64,000 nucleotides of DNA from contig NZ_JAGSOU010000006.1 in assembly GCF_018139985.1 (NCBI RefSeq), positions 1 to 64,000 of the forward strand, in the 5' to 3' direction. How positions within the stretch are numbered: the first letter of the stretch is position 1; every line of letters begins with the position of its first letter. The DNA is from Actibacterium sp. MT2.3-13A. Lineage in GTDB: Bacteria; Pseudomonadota; Alphaproteobacteria; Rhodobacterales; Rhodobacteraceae. This document shows positions 44,989 through 56,615 of this stretch, in pieces. The notes under the pieces were generated by a model, which saw only the letters and a list, made by a program, of their open reading frames with translations, did not search any database and had not been told where the DNA came from. The position numbers and the translations under genes are program-made.

Positions 44989-45115
44989 GCACAGGCGGAT
45001 CGCGGTGCCCCGGCGGACGCAGTTTCAGGCGCCGCGCCTGCCCCGCGCCGCGGGAATGCGGGACGGAACGCCGGGCTTCGGCGCGCGGGCGCCCCGGATG
45101 CTTTCCGAAAAGGAA

Positions 45116-45141
45116 ACGCCCCGCCGTGTGTGGCGGGGCGT
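45116..45141 (-). terminator. Stem-loop terminator after sat-cysC
   Basis: ACGCCCCGCC and GGCGGGGCGT form a perfect 10-bp stem with a 6-base loop; on the minus strand it is followed by TTCCTTTT. It lies just past the sat-cysC stop (45164) between convergent RND and sulfate genes. Confidence 0.65.
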
Positions 45142-45163
45142 CGAGATTTCGCGGGACGGTCGA

Positions 45164-46897
<1,734 letters not shown>

Positions 46898-47020
46898 GGT
46901 CGCCGGGCAAACCCGGTTTCGCGCGCGGCCTAACGCCGAAAGGGGGAGAATGGCAAGCGCCCCTGAGTTTCTTTGGGAAAATGCGGCGAAAAGGACGCAG
47001 ATTTGGCCCCCGATGGGAAA

Positions 47021-48127
<1,107 letters not shown>

Positions 48128-48154
48128 TTATCCGAAAAAAATCGGAGAACCGTG

Positions 48155-48655
48155 ATGTCCGGGGCAAAACTCGATCCCATCGACCGCAAAATCCTGGCCG
48201 AACTGCAGGCGGACGGCCGCATGACCAATGTCGAACTGGCCAAGCGCGTGGGCATCTCCGCGCCGCCCTGCCTGCGCCGGGTGCGGACGCTGGAGGAGGC
48301 CGGCTATATCCGCGGCTATCACGCCGATGTCGATACGCGCGCGCTGGGCTTCGAGGTGCAGGTCTTCGCCATGGTCGGGCTGCAAAGCCAGGCCGAGGCC
48401 GACCTGTCGGCCTTCGAGGCGCGCTGCCGGGCCTGGCCGCTGGTGCGCGAATGCCACATGCTGAACGGCGAGGTCGATTTCATCCTGAAATGCGTGGCCC
48501 CCGACCTGTCGAGCTTCCAGTCATTTCTGACCGAGCAACTGACCGCGGCCGAGAACGTGGCCAGCGTCAAGACCTCGCTGGTGATCCGCTGCGCCAAGGA
48601 CCAGCCCGGCGTGCCCTTCGAGGTGCTGGAAGAGCGCCTCAGCCGCAGCGCCTGA
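48155..48655 (+). CDS. Lrp/AsnC-family transcriptional regulator
   Basis: 166 residues: N-terminal winged helix (LDPIDRKILAELQADGRMTNVELAKRVGISAPPCLRRVRTLEEAGYIRGYHA) and a C-terminal RAM ligand domain. The ATG at 48155 follows CGGAGAACCGTG. The 189-base gap to trxB is AT-rich for this genome, with two AATTGCGC repeats and ATATTATC. These may be Lrp sites, but this is weak. It ends next to the convergent Hint gene. Confidence 0.88.
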   Translation: MSGAKLDPIDRKILAELQADGRMTNVELAKRVGISAPPCLRRVRTLEEAGYIRGYHADVDTRALGFEVQVFAMVGLQSQAEADLSAFEARCRAWPLVRECHMLNGEVDFILKCVAPDLSSFQSFLTEQLTAAENVASVKTSLVIRCAKDQPGVPFEVLEERLSRSA

Positions 48656-49345
48656 TCAGGCGGCGCGCATCCCTTCCAGTTCGAACGCGGTCAGGCGCGG
48701 ATAGGGCATGGGCCCGAAATCGCTCAGGCCGCGCGCGTGCGGGAACAGGCTGAGCAGCAGGTCCAGCGCCTCGCGCCCCATCATCTGATCGGCCGAGGTT
48801 CCGGGGTGGAAGCTTTCCACCTCGACGCCGTTGGCGCGCAGCACCGCCTGGCGTTCCAGCGCCAGGTGAAAGACGGCCACGGGCGCGGCGGGCGTGATCT
48901 GGATCGCGCTCATCCCGTCGATGAAGGCGCGCGCCGGCGCAAAGGCCGAGCGCCGCCCCAGCAGGGCCTCGCAGCGGGAATGGCGGAACATCAGCCGGGC
49001 CCGCGCGCCCAGCAGCAGGTCGGGCATCGGGCGGCCCAGCCCGAAGGCATCGGCGGTGATGCGGGTCAGGTGGCCGTTTTCCTCCGGCTGCTCGGGCAGG
49101 TTCGGAAACACCGTCATCGAGCCGACCCACAGCAGCGGCAGGTCCTCGCCATCGACCGAGATCGGTATCCCCGGCACCAGATCCTCCACCGCGACCGGGC
49201 CCCGGGGGGTCTGGATCAGGGTGCCGCGGGCAAAGCCCGCGAAGGCATCCTCGAAGGCGGGCGTGGCGGGCGCCACGCGGGTGAAGCTGTCGATCTGGCC
49301 GGAGGGTGTCAAACCGGCGACCTCGTATCTGCGGGTGAGAGGCAT
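48656..49345 (-). CDS. Hint (hedgehog/intein) domain protein
   Basis: 229 residues with FARGTLIQTPRGPVAVEDLVPGIPISVDGEDLPLLWVG, the Hint signature without a visible catalytic Cys/Ser start inside a host protein. Hint_2-type proteins are common in Rhodobacteraceae; their function is not known. The ATG at 49345 begins PLTRRYEVAGL like relatives; an in-frame ATG at 49450 with AAAGGA upstream is a real alternative, giving 264 residues. Confidence 0.72.
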   Translation of the reverse strand: MPLTRRYEVAGLTPSGQIDSFTRVAPATPAFEDAFAGFARGTLIQTPRGPVAVEDLVPGIPISVDGEDLPLLWVGSMTVFPNLPEQPEENGHLTRITADAFGLGRPMPDLLLGARARLMFRHSRCEALLGRRSAFAPARAFIDGMSAIQITPAAPVAVFHLALERQAVLRANGVEVESFHPGTSADQMMGREALDLLLSLFPHARGLSDFGPMPYPRLTAFELEGMRAA

Positions 49346-49668
49346 CACCTGCCGAGGCCGCCGTTCTGAACGAGCAGTCGTCTTATGGCGGGCCGAGTTG
49401 GCCCGGGGATCCGCCGCGAGGCCAGCGGCGGAAGAATGGGGGATGACCATGCAAACAGTCCTTTCGGGGCTGTCACATCTGCGTCGGCCCCCACCGAAAC
49501 GTGCAGAGGGACATTTCTAGGGTCATCTATTGCCCCAACCGCGGCCCGCTTGTCAAAAAAACTTCGCAATTGATCCTCAAACAAGGCGCAATTCCGAAGG
49601 TGTCCCGGGATTGTTTCCCGACACTCCCGCTATTGCGGGCGGCCTCGGGGCAGGGCCACGAATCAAAA
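49346..49668. other. Non-coding region upstream of the Hint gene
   Basis: No protein or RNA gene is recognised. It contains the possible longer Hint start at 49450 and two short hairpin-like stretches near 49606-49640 (CGGGA..TCCCG and CCCGC..GCGGG). It holds either the Hint promoter or regulatory RNA, which cannot be decided by eye. Confidence 0.4.
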
Positions 49669-49694
49669 CCCCCGGCGCCGAAGGGCACCGGGGG
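49669..49694 (-). terminator. Rho-independent terminator for the 34-residue ORF
   Basis: Minus-strand arms CCCCCGGTGCC and GGCGCCGGGGG (11 bp with one G-U pair in RNA) close a 4-base loop and are followed by TTTT (49665-49668). It is downstream of the small ORF at 49735-49839, as expected for its transcript end. Confidence 0.7.
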
Positions 49695-49734
49695 CGGGGT
49701 GTCTCGTTCGCTGCGGCGGACGCCGCAGGGCGTC

Positions 49735-49839
49735 TCAGGCGTTGCGGGGCCGGCGGGTCTTGCGGGCCCAGGGCAGGCGCGCGGTCGCCCCGGCGCTGTC
49801 CTTCACGATCCAGGTCATCCAGCGGCGTTTGGTTTTCAT
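49735..49839 (-). CDS. Putative 34-residue basic small protein
   Basis: The ORF begins MKTKRRWMTWIVKDSAGATA and ends RKTRRPRNA; it is strongly basic with Trp residues near the N-terminus. GAGGAG lies 9 bases before the ATG and a Rho-independent terminator follows 40 bases past the stop. This combination (ribosome site, start, stop, terminator on one strand) in a gap otherwise without genes supports a real short gene. No function can be assigned. Confidence 0.55.
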   Translation of the reverse strand: MKTKRRWMTWIVKDSAGATARLPWARKTRRPRNA

Positions 49840-50008
49840 TCTTGTCGCTCCTCAGATCTGCGCGCGCGCCTGCGCGGGGCGTATCGCATGTTGCCGGTCC
49901 CACGGCCCTTGCCCGGCCGCTGCCCGCAGCCTGGCCCGGCATTAGGGCGGGGGAATGACGGTGAATGAGACTTGTTGCGGCCTTGTCGGGGTCAAATTGT
50001 GGCGGCGC
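49840..50008. other. Non-coding region between the small ORF and pgeF
   Basis: No gene is visible. On the minus strand a TTGACC at about 49990-49995 could be the -35 of the small ORF promoter. No clear -10 was seen. Confidence 0.35.
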
Positions 50009-50758
50009 TCACAGCCGGATGGTCGAGATCAGCCGCCCGTAATCCGCCTCGCCGGCATGGGTGGTGCGGCGGTAGGAATAGAACCTGTCGGGGTCGGAAT
50101 AGGTGCAGTGGCGGGTCCATTGCGCCTGCCCGATCCCGGCCTCGCGCAGCCGGTGCAGGCCGAAGGCAGGCAGGTCGAACAGCATCCGGTCGCCCTCGCC
50201 GCCGGCGAAGAACCGGCTGTAGGCGGGATCCTCGGCCAAGAAGGCGTCGAGGAATTCCGGGCCGACCTCATAGGCGCGCTGGCTGATGGTGGGGCCGATC
50301 ACGGCGGCGGTGTTCTCGCGCTGCGCGCCGAGGCTCTCCATCGCCTCAAGCGTGGCCTCCAGCACCCCGTCCAGCGCCCCGCGCCAGCCGGCATGGGCGG
50401 CGCCGATCACGCCGGCCTCGACGTCGGCGAAGAGGACCGGCTGGCAGTCGGCGGTCAGGATGGTCAGCACCAGTCCCGGCGTCGCGGTGACGATGGCGTC
50501 GGCCTCGGGCCGGTCGTCGAAGGGCGCCACCGCCACATCCGCCGAATGGGTCTGGCGGACCGAGACCAGCGCCTCCGGCTCCACCCCCATGGCGCCCGCC
50601 ACGCGGGAGCGGTTGATCGCCACCACCTCGGACAGGTCCGACGAGCCCTGGCCGCAATTCAGCCCCGCGAACACCCCCGAGGACGCACCGCCCTTGCGGG
50701 TGAAGAACCCGTGGCGCAACGGGGTCAGGATGTCGGCGGTCAGAATCTCAAGCGTCAT
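50009..50758 (-). CDS. pgeF: Peptidoglycan editing factor PgeF (laccase-domain family)
   Basis: 249 residues with HGFFTRKGGASSGVFAGLNCG, VRQTHSADV, LTADCQPVLFAD and AAHAGWRGALDGVLE, the metal-site signature of the YfiH/PgeF family. PgeF removes wrongly incorporated L-Ser from peptidoglycan precursors; older labels are polyphenol oxidase. The ATG overlaps the midA stop (ATGA). It is the third gene of lgt-midA-pgeF. Confidence 0.9.
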   Translation of the reverse strand: MTLEILTADILTPLRHGFFTRKGGASSGVFAGLNCGQGSSDLSEVVAINRSRVAGAMGVEPEALVSVRQTHSADVAVAPFDDRPEADAIVTATPGLVLTILTADCQPVLFADVEAGVIGAAHAGWRGALDGVLEATLEAMESLGAQRENTAAVIGPTISQRAYEVGPEFLDAFLAEDPAYSRFFAGGEGDRMLFDLPAFGLHRLREAGIGQAQWTRHCTYSDPDRFYSYRRTTHAGEADYGRLISTIRL

Positions 50759-51819
50759 GGCGCGAATCCCGGCGGGGTTGGGGCGTTGATTGGCATCAGT
50801 GCGAGGGTCTTGAAGAGCGTTCCCATTTCCTGGGGGTGGGTCAAGCGCCGATGTGCGGCGATATGCGACTCCAGCGCGGGCCCGCGCAGTTTCGCGGCCA
50901 GCGCCTGCGCGCGTGCGGTGATTCCCAGCCGTTCGAGGAACATGCCCTGCCCGGTCAGCGGCAGCGCGGTCAGGCCGGGGGCGGCGGCGGCCAGCGCCTC
51001 GAAATCCACATGCGCGGTCAGGTCGGCCGCGCCGGGATGGGCCAGCGGGTCGTCGGGCTCATGCCCGCGCAGCGCCTGAAACGTGTCGCCCAGCGAATGC
51101 CAGCCGCCGTAGTCGAAGATCAGGGCGGCGCCGCCGTGGGCCTCGATCCGCGCCGCGATCTCGGCGATGATCGGGGCGGCCTGCGGGCAGGTCTCGACGA
51201 TATCGCCGGGCCTCGTGTCGGCCAGCCGGGCGTCGAGCGCGGCGATCGGCGCGGGGTCCGACAGGCCGAAGGCGAGCCTGCCGCCGATCACCGCCACCTG
51301 CCGCTCGCGCCAGCCCCCGGCGTCGCGCTGGAACTGGCGGATGGGCAGGGCGTCGAAGAATTCGTTGGCGATCAGGAACAGCGGCTGGTCGGGCAGCTCG
51401 GCCACGGAGCCGCACCATGTCGCCTCGCAGCCCGCCAGAGTCTCGCGCTGGATGCCGCGCAGGGTCGGGCTGGCCTCGACCAGATGCACCCGCGCGGCGT
51501 CGCGAAATCCCGGCACGGCGCGGGTGGCGCGCAGGATGTCGGCCATCAGCGTGCCGCGCCCCGGCCCCGGCTCGGCCAGGGTGAAGGGCGCCGGCGCCCC
51601 CTGATCCAGCCACACCTGCGCCAGCCACAGGCCCGCGATCTCACCGAACATCTGGCTGATCTCGGGCGCGGTGGTGAAATCGCCGCCCGCCCCGAACGGG
51701 TCGCGCGTGGCGTAATAGCCGTGCTCGGGGTGCAGCAGGCATTCGGCCATGTATTCGGCCACCGAGATCGGGCCAGCCTTGGCGATGCGCTGGGTGAGGA
51801 TCTCGGCCAGCGGCGTCAT
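50755..51819 (-). CDS. SAM-dependent methyltransferase, MidA/NDUFAF7 type
   Basis: 354 residues with [39 protein letters not shown] and the glycine-rich [23 protein letters not shown] site. This is the DUF185/MidA family; the mitochondrial member NDUFAF7 methylates an arginine of complex I. A role in complex I assembly is likely. It overlaps lgt at its start and pgeF at its end. Confidence 0.88.
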   Translation of the reverse strand: MTPLAEILTQRIAKAGPISVAEYMAECLLHPEHGYYATRDPFGAGGDFTTAPEISQMFGEIAGLWLAQVWLDQGAPAPFTLAEPGPGRGTLMADILRATRAVPGFRDAARVHLVEASPTLRGIQRETLAGCEATWCGSVAELPDQPLFLIANEFFDALPIRQFQRDAGGWRERQVAVIGGRLAFGLSDPAPIAALDARLADTRPGDIVETCPQAAPIIAEIAARIEAHGGAALIFDYGGWHSLGDTFQALRGHEPDDPLAHPGAADLTAHVDFEALAAAAPGLTALPLTGQGMFLERLGITARAQALAAKLRGPALESHIAAHRRLTHPQEMGTLFKTLALMPINAPTPPGFAP

Positions 51820-52703
51820 GCGCGCCGCCGTGCGATCAGGAAGAACGCGATCCCGAGCGCGATCATCGGCAGCGACAGCACTTGCCCCATGCTCACGCCG
51901 GCGCCACCCCAGTGCAGGGCATAGCCCATCGGGTTGTCGAGGGTGACGAACTGCAGGTCGGGCTGGCGGAAGAACTCCACCGCGAAGCGCGCCAGCCCGT
52001 AGCCGGTGAAGAACGCGCCCGCCGTCCGCCCCGGCCGCGTCAGCCAGCCGCGCCGGTAGACGAGGAACAGGATCGCCGCGCCGAGAACCAGCCCCTCAAG
52101 CCCCGCCTCGTAGAGCTGAGAGGGGTGGCGGGCGCAGGGCGCCTGATCCCAGCCCGGGCAGTATTGCGCCAGCTCCCCGGGGAAGATCACCGCCCAGGGC
52201 GCGTCCGACGGCCGACCCCAGAGCTCGGCGTTGATGAAATTCGCGATCCGGCCGAAGAACAGCCCCGGCGGCGCGGCCAGCGCCAGCGCATCGGCGGCCG
52301 ACAACAGCGCGATGCCGTGCCTGCGGCAGAACAGGATCGCCGCCACCATCACGCCGATCAGCCCGCCGTGAAACGACATGCCGCCCTGCCACAGCATCGG
52401 GATCTCCAGCGGGTTCTGCAGGTAATGGAGAGGCTTGTAGAACAGCACGAAGCCAAGCCGCCCGCCCAGGATCACGCCGAGGATCACCCAGGTCAGCAGC
52501 TCCTCGACCTGCTCCGGGCGCATGGGAGCGCGGCCTTCGGGCCACAGCCGCCCGGTCTTCACCAGCCGCACCACCAGCCGCCAGCCCAGCAGCAGCCCCG
52601 CGATATAGGCCAGCGCGTACCAGCGCAGCGCGAACTCGGCGCCGAAGAGGGAGACCGAGAACAGCTCGGGTGAGATGTCGGGAAAGGGAAGGACCGCCTG
52701 CAT
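51816..52703 (-). CDS. lgt: Prolipoprotein diacylglyceryl transferase
   Basis: 295 residues with about seven membrane segments. [20 protein letters not shown], the [13 protein letters not shown] segment and [25 protein letters not shown] are Lgt signatures with catalytic Arg and His. It transfers diacylglyceryl to lipoprotein precursors, for example NosL. The ATG at 52703 fits the protein start; the frame above continues but is not coding. It is the first gene of lgt-midA-pgeF. Confidence 0.93.
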   Translation of the reverse strand: MQAVLPFPDISPELFSVSLFGAEFALRWYALAYIAGLLLGWRLVVRLVKTGRLWPEGRAPMRPEQVEELLTWVILGVILGGRLGFVLFYKPLHYLQNPLEIPMLWQGGMSFHGGLIGVMVAAILFCRRHGIALLSAADALALAAPPGLFFGRIANFINAELWGRPSDAPWAVIFPGELAQYCPGWDQAPCARHPSQLYEAGLEGLVLGAAILFLVYRRGWLTRPGRTAGAFFTGYGLARFAVEFFRQPDLQFVTLDNPMGYALHWGGAGVSMGQVLSLPMIALGIAFFLIARRRA

Positions 52704-52799
52704 GTCTGCCTCTTGCCGGTTGCGCCCGGGCGAAGTCAACCATTGAGCTTCGCCCGCCTGCAGACCATATAGGGGCAAACGCAAACGCCGGAGGGGCCA

Positions 52800-53048
52800 A
52801 TGCAGACCCGGAACAAGTTTTTCGAAGACATGTCGCAGCTCATGACCAATGCCATGGGCGTGGCGCAGGGCGCCAAGGACGAGGCCGAGACCGCGATGAA
52901 GGGCTTCATGGACCGCTGGCTGGCCGATCGCGACTTCGTCACCCGCGAGGAATTCGACGCCGTGCGCGCCATGGCGCAGAAGGCCCGCGAGGAGAACGAG
53001 GCGCTGAAGGCGCGCATCGCGGCGCTGGAGGAAGCGGCCGGCAGATAG
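52800..53048 (+). CDS. ubiK: UbiK-type accessory factor (BMFP domain)
   Basis: 82 residues: an amphipathic first part and a strong C-terminal coiled coil ([19 protein letters not shown]). It matches the UbiK/YqiC family, which helps the aerobic ubiquinone-synthesis complex. It is divergent from lgt and has its own terminator. Other BMFP-domain roles are possible. Confidence 0.75.
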   Translation: MQTRNKFFEDMSQLMTNAMGVAQGAKDEAETAMKGFMDRWLADRDFVTREEFDAVRAMAQKAREENEALKARIAALEEAAGR

Positions 53049-53077
53049 GCCCCGCGCCTGGCGCTGCGCCGCGAAGA

Positions 53078-53102
53078 ACCGGCCCGGCAGGGCCGGTTTT
53101 TT
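53078..53102 (+). terminator. Rho-independent terminator after ubiK
   Basis: ACCGGCCC and GGGCCGGT form an 8-bp stem with a 4-base loop, followed by TTTTTT. It is 30 bases after the ubiK stop and is the clearest terminator in this part. Confidence 0.85.
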
Positions 53103-53331
53103 CATGTCCGCGGGCCGGGCGGGCCGCCCCGCGCCGCCCACGCCAATGCTTGCGTTTATCCACAAGATATTGCGGCAGACGCTCGTTTTATCACAAAATT
53201 CCGCTTTACAGCCTGTCCCTTTGCCCCCACCATATTTCGTGAGGGCGGCGGATACCTCTGCCGGACCTTGAGCAGGCACCAAGCCCTAGTTGCTGCCAAA
53301 TCCGCTGGGGCTATAACCAGAGAGGCCGGGC

Positions 53332-53835
53332 ATGTCACTTTCCGAAGATTTTCTTCCGGGCGAAGAGCTGCACCCCATCGATCTCGTCGAGCATATCGCC
53401 GAGCATCACGAATGGGATTTCGACCGGGTCGCCGAGGACCAGATCGCGATGGCGGTCGAGGGGCAGTGGCGCACCTATTCGATCACCCTGGCCTGGTCGG
53501 ACCATGACGAGACCCTGCGCCTGGTCTGCACCTTCGAGATGGAGCCGCCCGCGGACAAGCTGCCGCAGCTCTACGAGACCCTGAACCGCGCCAACGACAT
53601 GTGCTGGACCGGGGCCTTCACCTATTGGCACGAGCAGCGGCTGATGGTCTGGCGCTACGGGCTGGTGCTGTCGGGCGGGCAGATGGCCGGGCCCGAGCAG
53701 GTCAGCCGGCTGATCTCCTCGGCGGTGGCCGCGTCCGAGCGGTTCTACCCCGCCTTCCAGCTGGTTACCTGGGCCGACCAGAGCCCCGAACAGGCGATGC
53801 AGGTCGCCATTGCAGAGGCTTACGGGCGCGCCTAA
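53332..53835 (+). CDS. YbjN domain-containing protein
   Basis: 167 residues with the YbjN/sensory-transduction-regulator fold: EDFLPGEELHPIDLVEHIAEHHEWDFDRV, then QWRTYSITLAWSDHDETLRLVCTFEM. No function is established for this family in alphaproteobacteria. It is 31 bases before proC and may share a transcript. The 283-base gap before it holds the ubiK terminator and one TTATCCACA (53156-53164). Confidence 0.85.
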   Translation: MSLSEDFLPGEELHPIDLVEHIAEHHEWDFDRVAEDQIAMAVEGQWRTYSITLAWSDHDETLRLVCTFEMEPPADKLPQLYETLNRANDMCWTGAFTYWHEQRLMVWRYGLVLSGGQMAGPEQVSRLISSAVAASERFYPAFQLVTWADQSPEQAMQVAIAEAYGRA

Positions 53836-53865
53836 TCTCCCTCTCCGACAAACAGGGGGATCACG

Positions 53866-54678
53866 ATGGATATGAACGATGTCGCCCGCCGCGGGCTGGT
53901 TCTGCTGGGCTGCGGCAAGATGGGGTCGGCCATGCTGGCGGGCTGGCTGGGCCAGGGCCTGCCGCCTGCCTCGGTCTGGGTCCTGGATCCGAAGCCGTCC
54001 GACTGGCTGCAGGGGCAGGGTGTGCACCTGAACGAAACGCTGCCCGAGGCGCCGGCGATCGTCCTGGTCGCGGTCAAGCCGCAGATGATGGGCGAGGCGC
54101 TGCCGCAGTTCGCCGCGCTGGGCAATGGCGCCACCCTCTTCCTGTCGGTGGCCGCAGGCACCCCGATCCGTGCCTATGAGCAGGTTCTGGGGGGCGCCAC
54201 CCCGATCATCCGCGCCATGCCCAACACGCCCGCGGCCGTCAACCGCGGCATCACCGCGCTGATCGGCAACTCCCGCGTCGGCGAAGACCAGATGGCGCTG
54301 GCCGAGGCCCTGCTGTCGGCCGTGGGCCAGACCGTGCGGCTGGAGGACGAGGGCCAGATGGACGCGGTCACCGCCGTCTCCGGCTCCGGGCCGGCCTATG
54401 TCTTCCACCTGATCGAGACGCTGGCCGCCGCGGGTGAGGCCGAGGGGCTACCCGCCGATCTGGCCATGAAACTGGCCAAGGCCACGGTGGGCGGCGCGGG
54501 CCAGCTGGCCGAGACCGCTGCCGAGGATCCCGCGCAACTGCGCGTCAACGTCACCTCGCCGGGCGGCACCACGGCGGCCGCGCTGAACGTGCTGATGGAC
54601 GAGGAGACCGGCTTCCCCGCGCTGCTGCGGCGCGCGGTCAAGGCCGCCGCCGAGCGCAGCCGGGAGCTCGGCGCATGA
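53866..54678 (+). CDS. proC: Pyrroline-5-carboxylate reductase
   Basis: 270 residues: dinucleotide-binding GCGKMGSAMLAGWL (about 15-28), VLVAVKPQMMGE, RAMPNTPAAVNRGITAL and the C-terminal VTSPGGTTAAALNVL signature. It makes proline from pyrroline-5-carboxylate. The ATG at 53866 follows AGGGGGATCACG; a second ATG two codons on is possible. It overlaps csaA. Confidence 0.94.
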   Translation: MDMNDVARRGLVLLGCGKMGSAMLAGWLGQGLPPASVWVLDPKPSDWLQGQGVHLNETLPEAPAIVLVAVKPQMMGEALPQFAALGNGATLFLSVAAGTPIRAYEQVLGGATPIIRAMPNTPAAVNRGITALIGNSRVGEDQMALAEALLSAVGQTVRLEDEGQMDAVTAVSGSGPAYVFHLIETLAAAGEAEGLPADLAMKLAKATVGGAGQLAETAAEDPAQLRVNVTSPGGTTAAALNVLMDEETGFPALLRRAVKAAAERSRELGA

Positions 54679-55013
54679 GCGAGATCAGCTTTGACGAGTT
54701 CCTGAAGGTGGACATCCGCGTGGGCCGGATCGTGAAGGCCGAGCCCTATCCCGAGGCGCGCAAGCCCGCGATCAAGCTCTGGGTCGATTTCGGTCCGGAG
54801 ATTGGGGAAAAGAAGAGCTCCGCCCAGATCACCGCGCATTACGCGCCGGCTGCGCTGCCGGGCAAGAAGGTGCTGGCGGTGGTGAATTTCCCGCCCCGCC
54901 AGATCGGCAAGTTCATATCCGAGGTGCTGGTGCTGGGCCTGCCGGACGAGAACGGCGAGGTGGTCCTGCTGACCCCGGACAAGGACGTGCCCGTCGGTGG
55001 GAGGATGTTCTGA
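54675..55013 (+). CDS. csaA: CsaA-like tRNA-binding domain protein
   Basis: 112 residues of the OB-fold tRNA-binding family: FDEFLKVDIRVGRIVKAEPYPEARKPAIKLWVDFG and the C-terminal GGRMF. CsaA/YgjH proteins are dimeric chaperone-like or tRNA-binding factors; the exact role is unclear. It starts four bases before the proC stop and shares a base (TGATG) with the next gene. Confidence 0.9.
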   Translation: MSEISFDEFLKVDIRVGRIVKAEPYPEARKPAIKLWVDFGPEIGEKKSSAQITAHYAPAALPGKKVLAVVNFPPRQIGKFISEVLVLGLPDENGEVVLLTPDKDVPVGGRMF

Positions 55014-55972
55014 TGGCGCGGCTGCTGATCACCCGGCCCATGCCCGGGCGCGTGCTGGCCGAAGCCCGCGCGCTGGCCGATGTCACCGCCCGCGAAAGCA
55101 CCGCCCCGATGAGCGAGGCGGAGATGGTGCAGGCGCTGCGCGATTTCGATGTGATCCTGCCCACGCTGGGGGATATGTTCCGCGCCGAGATCTTCGCCGC
55201 CGTGCCGCAGCCGCGCGCCCGGCTGCTGGCCAATTTCGGGGCGGGCTACAACCATATCGATGCTGAGGCCGCCCGGGCCGCCGGAATCGCCGTGACCAAC
55301 ACCCCCGGCGCGGTCACCGATGCCACCGCCGATATCGCGCTGACGCTGATGCTGATGACCTGCCGCCGCGCGGGCGAGGGCGAGCGTCTGGTGCGCGCGG
55401 GGCGCTGGCAGGGCTGGTACCCCACCGAGATGCTGGGCCTGCACATGAGCGGCAAGCGGCTGGGCCTGGTGGGCATGGGGCGCATCGGCAAGGCTATCGC
55501 GCGGCGCGCGCATTTCGGCTTCGGCATGGAGGTCGCGTTCTGCAACCGCTCGGCGGTGGCCGACGCCGGGGTGCCCGCGCGCCAGCTTCCGGCGCTGGGC
55601 GATCTGGCGGCCTGGGCCGATGTGCTGGTCGTGGCGGTGCCCGGCGGGCCGGCCACGCGCCACCTGATCGGGGCCGAGGTTCTCGCCGCGATGCGACCAC
55701 ACGCGCATCTGGTCAACATCGCCCGCGGCGACGTGGTCGACGAGACCGCTCTGATCGCTGCGCTGCGGGAGGGCCGGATCGCGGGCGCCGGGCTCGATGT
55801 CTACGAGCATGAGCCGCAGGTGCCGCAGGCGCTGCGCGGGATGGAGAACGTCACGCTCCTGCCGCACCTGGGCACCGCCGCGCTGGAGGTGCGCGAGGCG
55901 ATGGGGCTGATGGCGGTGGAGAATATCCGGGCCTGTCTGAGCGGCGCGCCCCTGCCCAACGGGGTCAACTGA
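55013..55972 (+). CDS. D-2-hydroxyacid dehydrogenase (glyoxylate/hydroxypyruvate reductase type)
   Basis: 319 residues: LVGMGRIGKAIARRAHFGFGMEV nucleotide fold, VNIARGDVVDETALIAAL with the catalytic Arg, and LPHLGTAALEVREAMG with the Glu/His pair. It reduces glyoxylate or hydroxypyruvate with NAD(P)H or oxidises a D-2-hydroxyacid; the exact substrate is not certain. It is the last gene of the proC-csaA run. Confidence 0.87.
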   Translation: MARLLITRPMPGRVLAEARALADVTARESTAPMSEAEMVQALRDFDVILPTLGDMFRAEIFAAVPQPRARLLANFGAGYNHIDAEAARAAGIAVTNTPGAVTDATADIALTLMLMTCRRAGEGERLVRAGRWQGWYPTEMLGLHMSGKRLGLVGMGRIGKAIARRAHFGFGMEVAFCNRSAVADAGVPARQLPALGDLAAWADVLVVAVPGGPATRHLIGAEVLAAMRPHAHLVNIARGDVVDETALIAALREGRIAGAGLDVYEHEPQVPQALRGMENVTLLPHLGTAALEVREAMGLMAVENIRACLSGAPLPNGVN

Positions 55973-55990
55973 CCGCCGGCGTCGCGCGTT

Positions 55991-56116
55991 GAGTATTTTT
56001 GCCGAGAAGAAAGCGGCAGGGGCGGCCGCCCGCGACCTATCGCAAGTGGTTGCGGCAAAGCGAGACGCGCGTCTCGCGGCCGTGTCGCCCTCAGCTTCTT
56101 CTTGGGAAAAATACTC
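55991..56116. repeat. Long inverted repeat with a central perfect palindrome between convergent genes
   Basis: The left arm (about 55991-56012) reads GAGTATTTTTGCCGAGAAGA and the right arm (about 56094-56116) is its near reverse complement, ending ATACTC. In the middle is GCGAGACGC-GCGTCTCGC (56060-56077), a perfect 18-base palindrome. It fills the gap between the convergent dehydrogenase and DUF1489 genes. It resembles intergenic GAGTATTTTT repeats in Rhodobacteraceae and may be a bidirectional terminator or dispersed repeat. Confidence 0.6.
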
Positions 56117-56138
56117 ATGGCGGTGACCTGTCCGGCGC

Positions 56139-56582
56139 TTAGCGCACGCCGATCTCTGCGAGCGCGGCGGACAGCGCGGCGGGCAGCGCGTCCTCGGACT
56201 GCCGGGTCGCGGGCAGGTCGCGCGGGCTGTCCTCGGGTCTGAGATAGCGCCAGCCCTGGAACGGGCGGCGCGGCACCGCCTCGGTGCGGACGACCTCGGG
56301 ATCCAGCACGATGCCGCAGCGGACGATGCCGTCGGCGCCGGTGACCTCCTCCAGCGCGAGGATCCTCTGGCGGGCCAGAATCGCGCCCTTGAACACCCAG
56401 TAGAGCGAGCCGCCATTGAGCAGCTCCGCGCCGCGCTTGGGCCACATCCGGGTGACATGGCGCGGCTGGCCGCCGGGCCAGGTGGCGCGGCTGTGGTCCT
56501 GCCATTCGATCAGGTCCTCGACCTTTTCCGCGCCGACACAAAGCTTTACCAGGTTGATCTGCGCTTTTGTCACCGAAGCCAC
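56139..56582 (-). CDS. DUF1489 family protein
   Basis: 147 residues with INLVKLCVGAEKVEDLIEWQ, HVTRMWPKRGAELLNGGSLYWVFKG and LDPEVVRTEAVPRRPFQGWRYL, typical of DUF1489, a family confined to alphaproteobacteria with unknown function. The start is a GTG at 56582. It is divergent from the ribonucleotide reductase gene. Confidence 0.87.
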   Translation of the reverse strand: MASVTKAQINLVKLCVGAEKVEDLIEWQDHSRATWPGGQPRHVTRMWPKRGAELLNGGSLYWVFKGAILARQRILALEEVTGADGIVRCGIVLDPEVVRTEAVPRRPFQGWRYLRPEDSPRDLPATRQSEDALPAALSAALAEIGVR

Positions 56583-56615
56583 CCTATATAGTTGATGGTT
56601 TGAAAGACTATGCTA

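Noticed and set aside
53156-53164. TTATCCACA, a perfect DnaA box
   Set aside because: Only one copy and no other origin features; a single box is common by chance.
56579-56594. NrdR-like element (CTATATAG) before nrdJ
   Set aside because: Too poor a match and no properly spaced second box.
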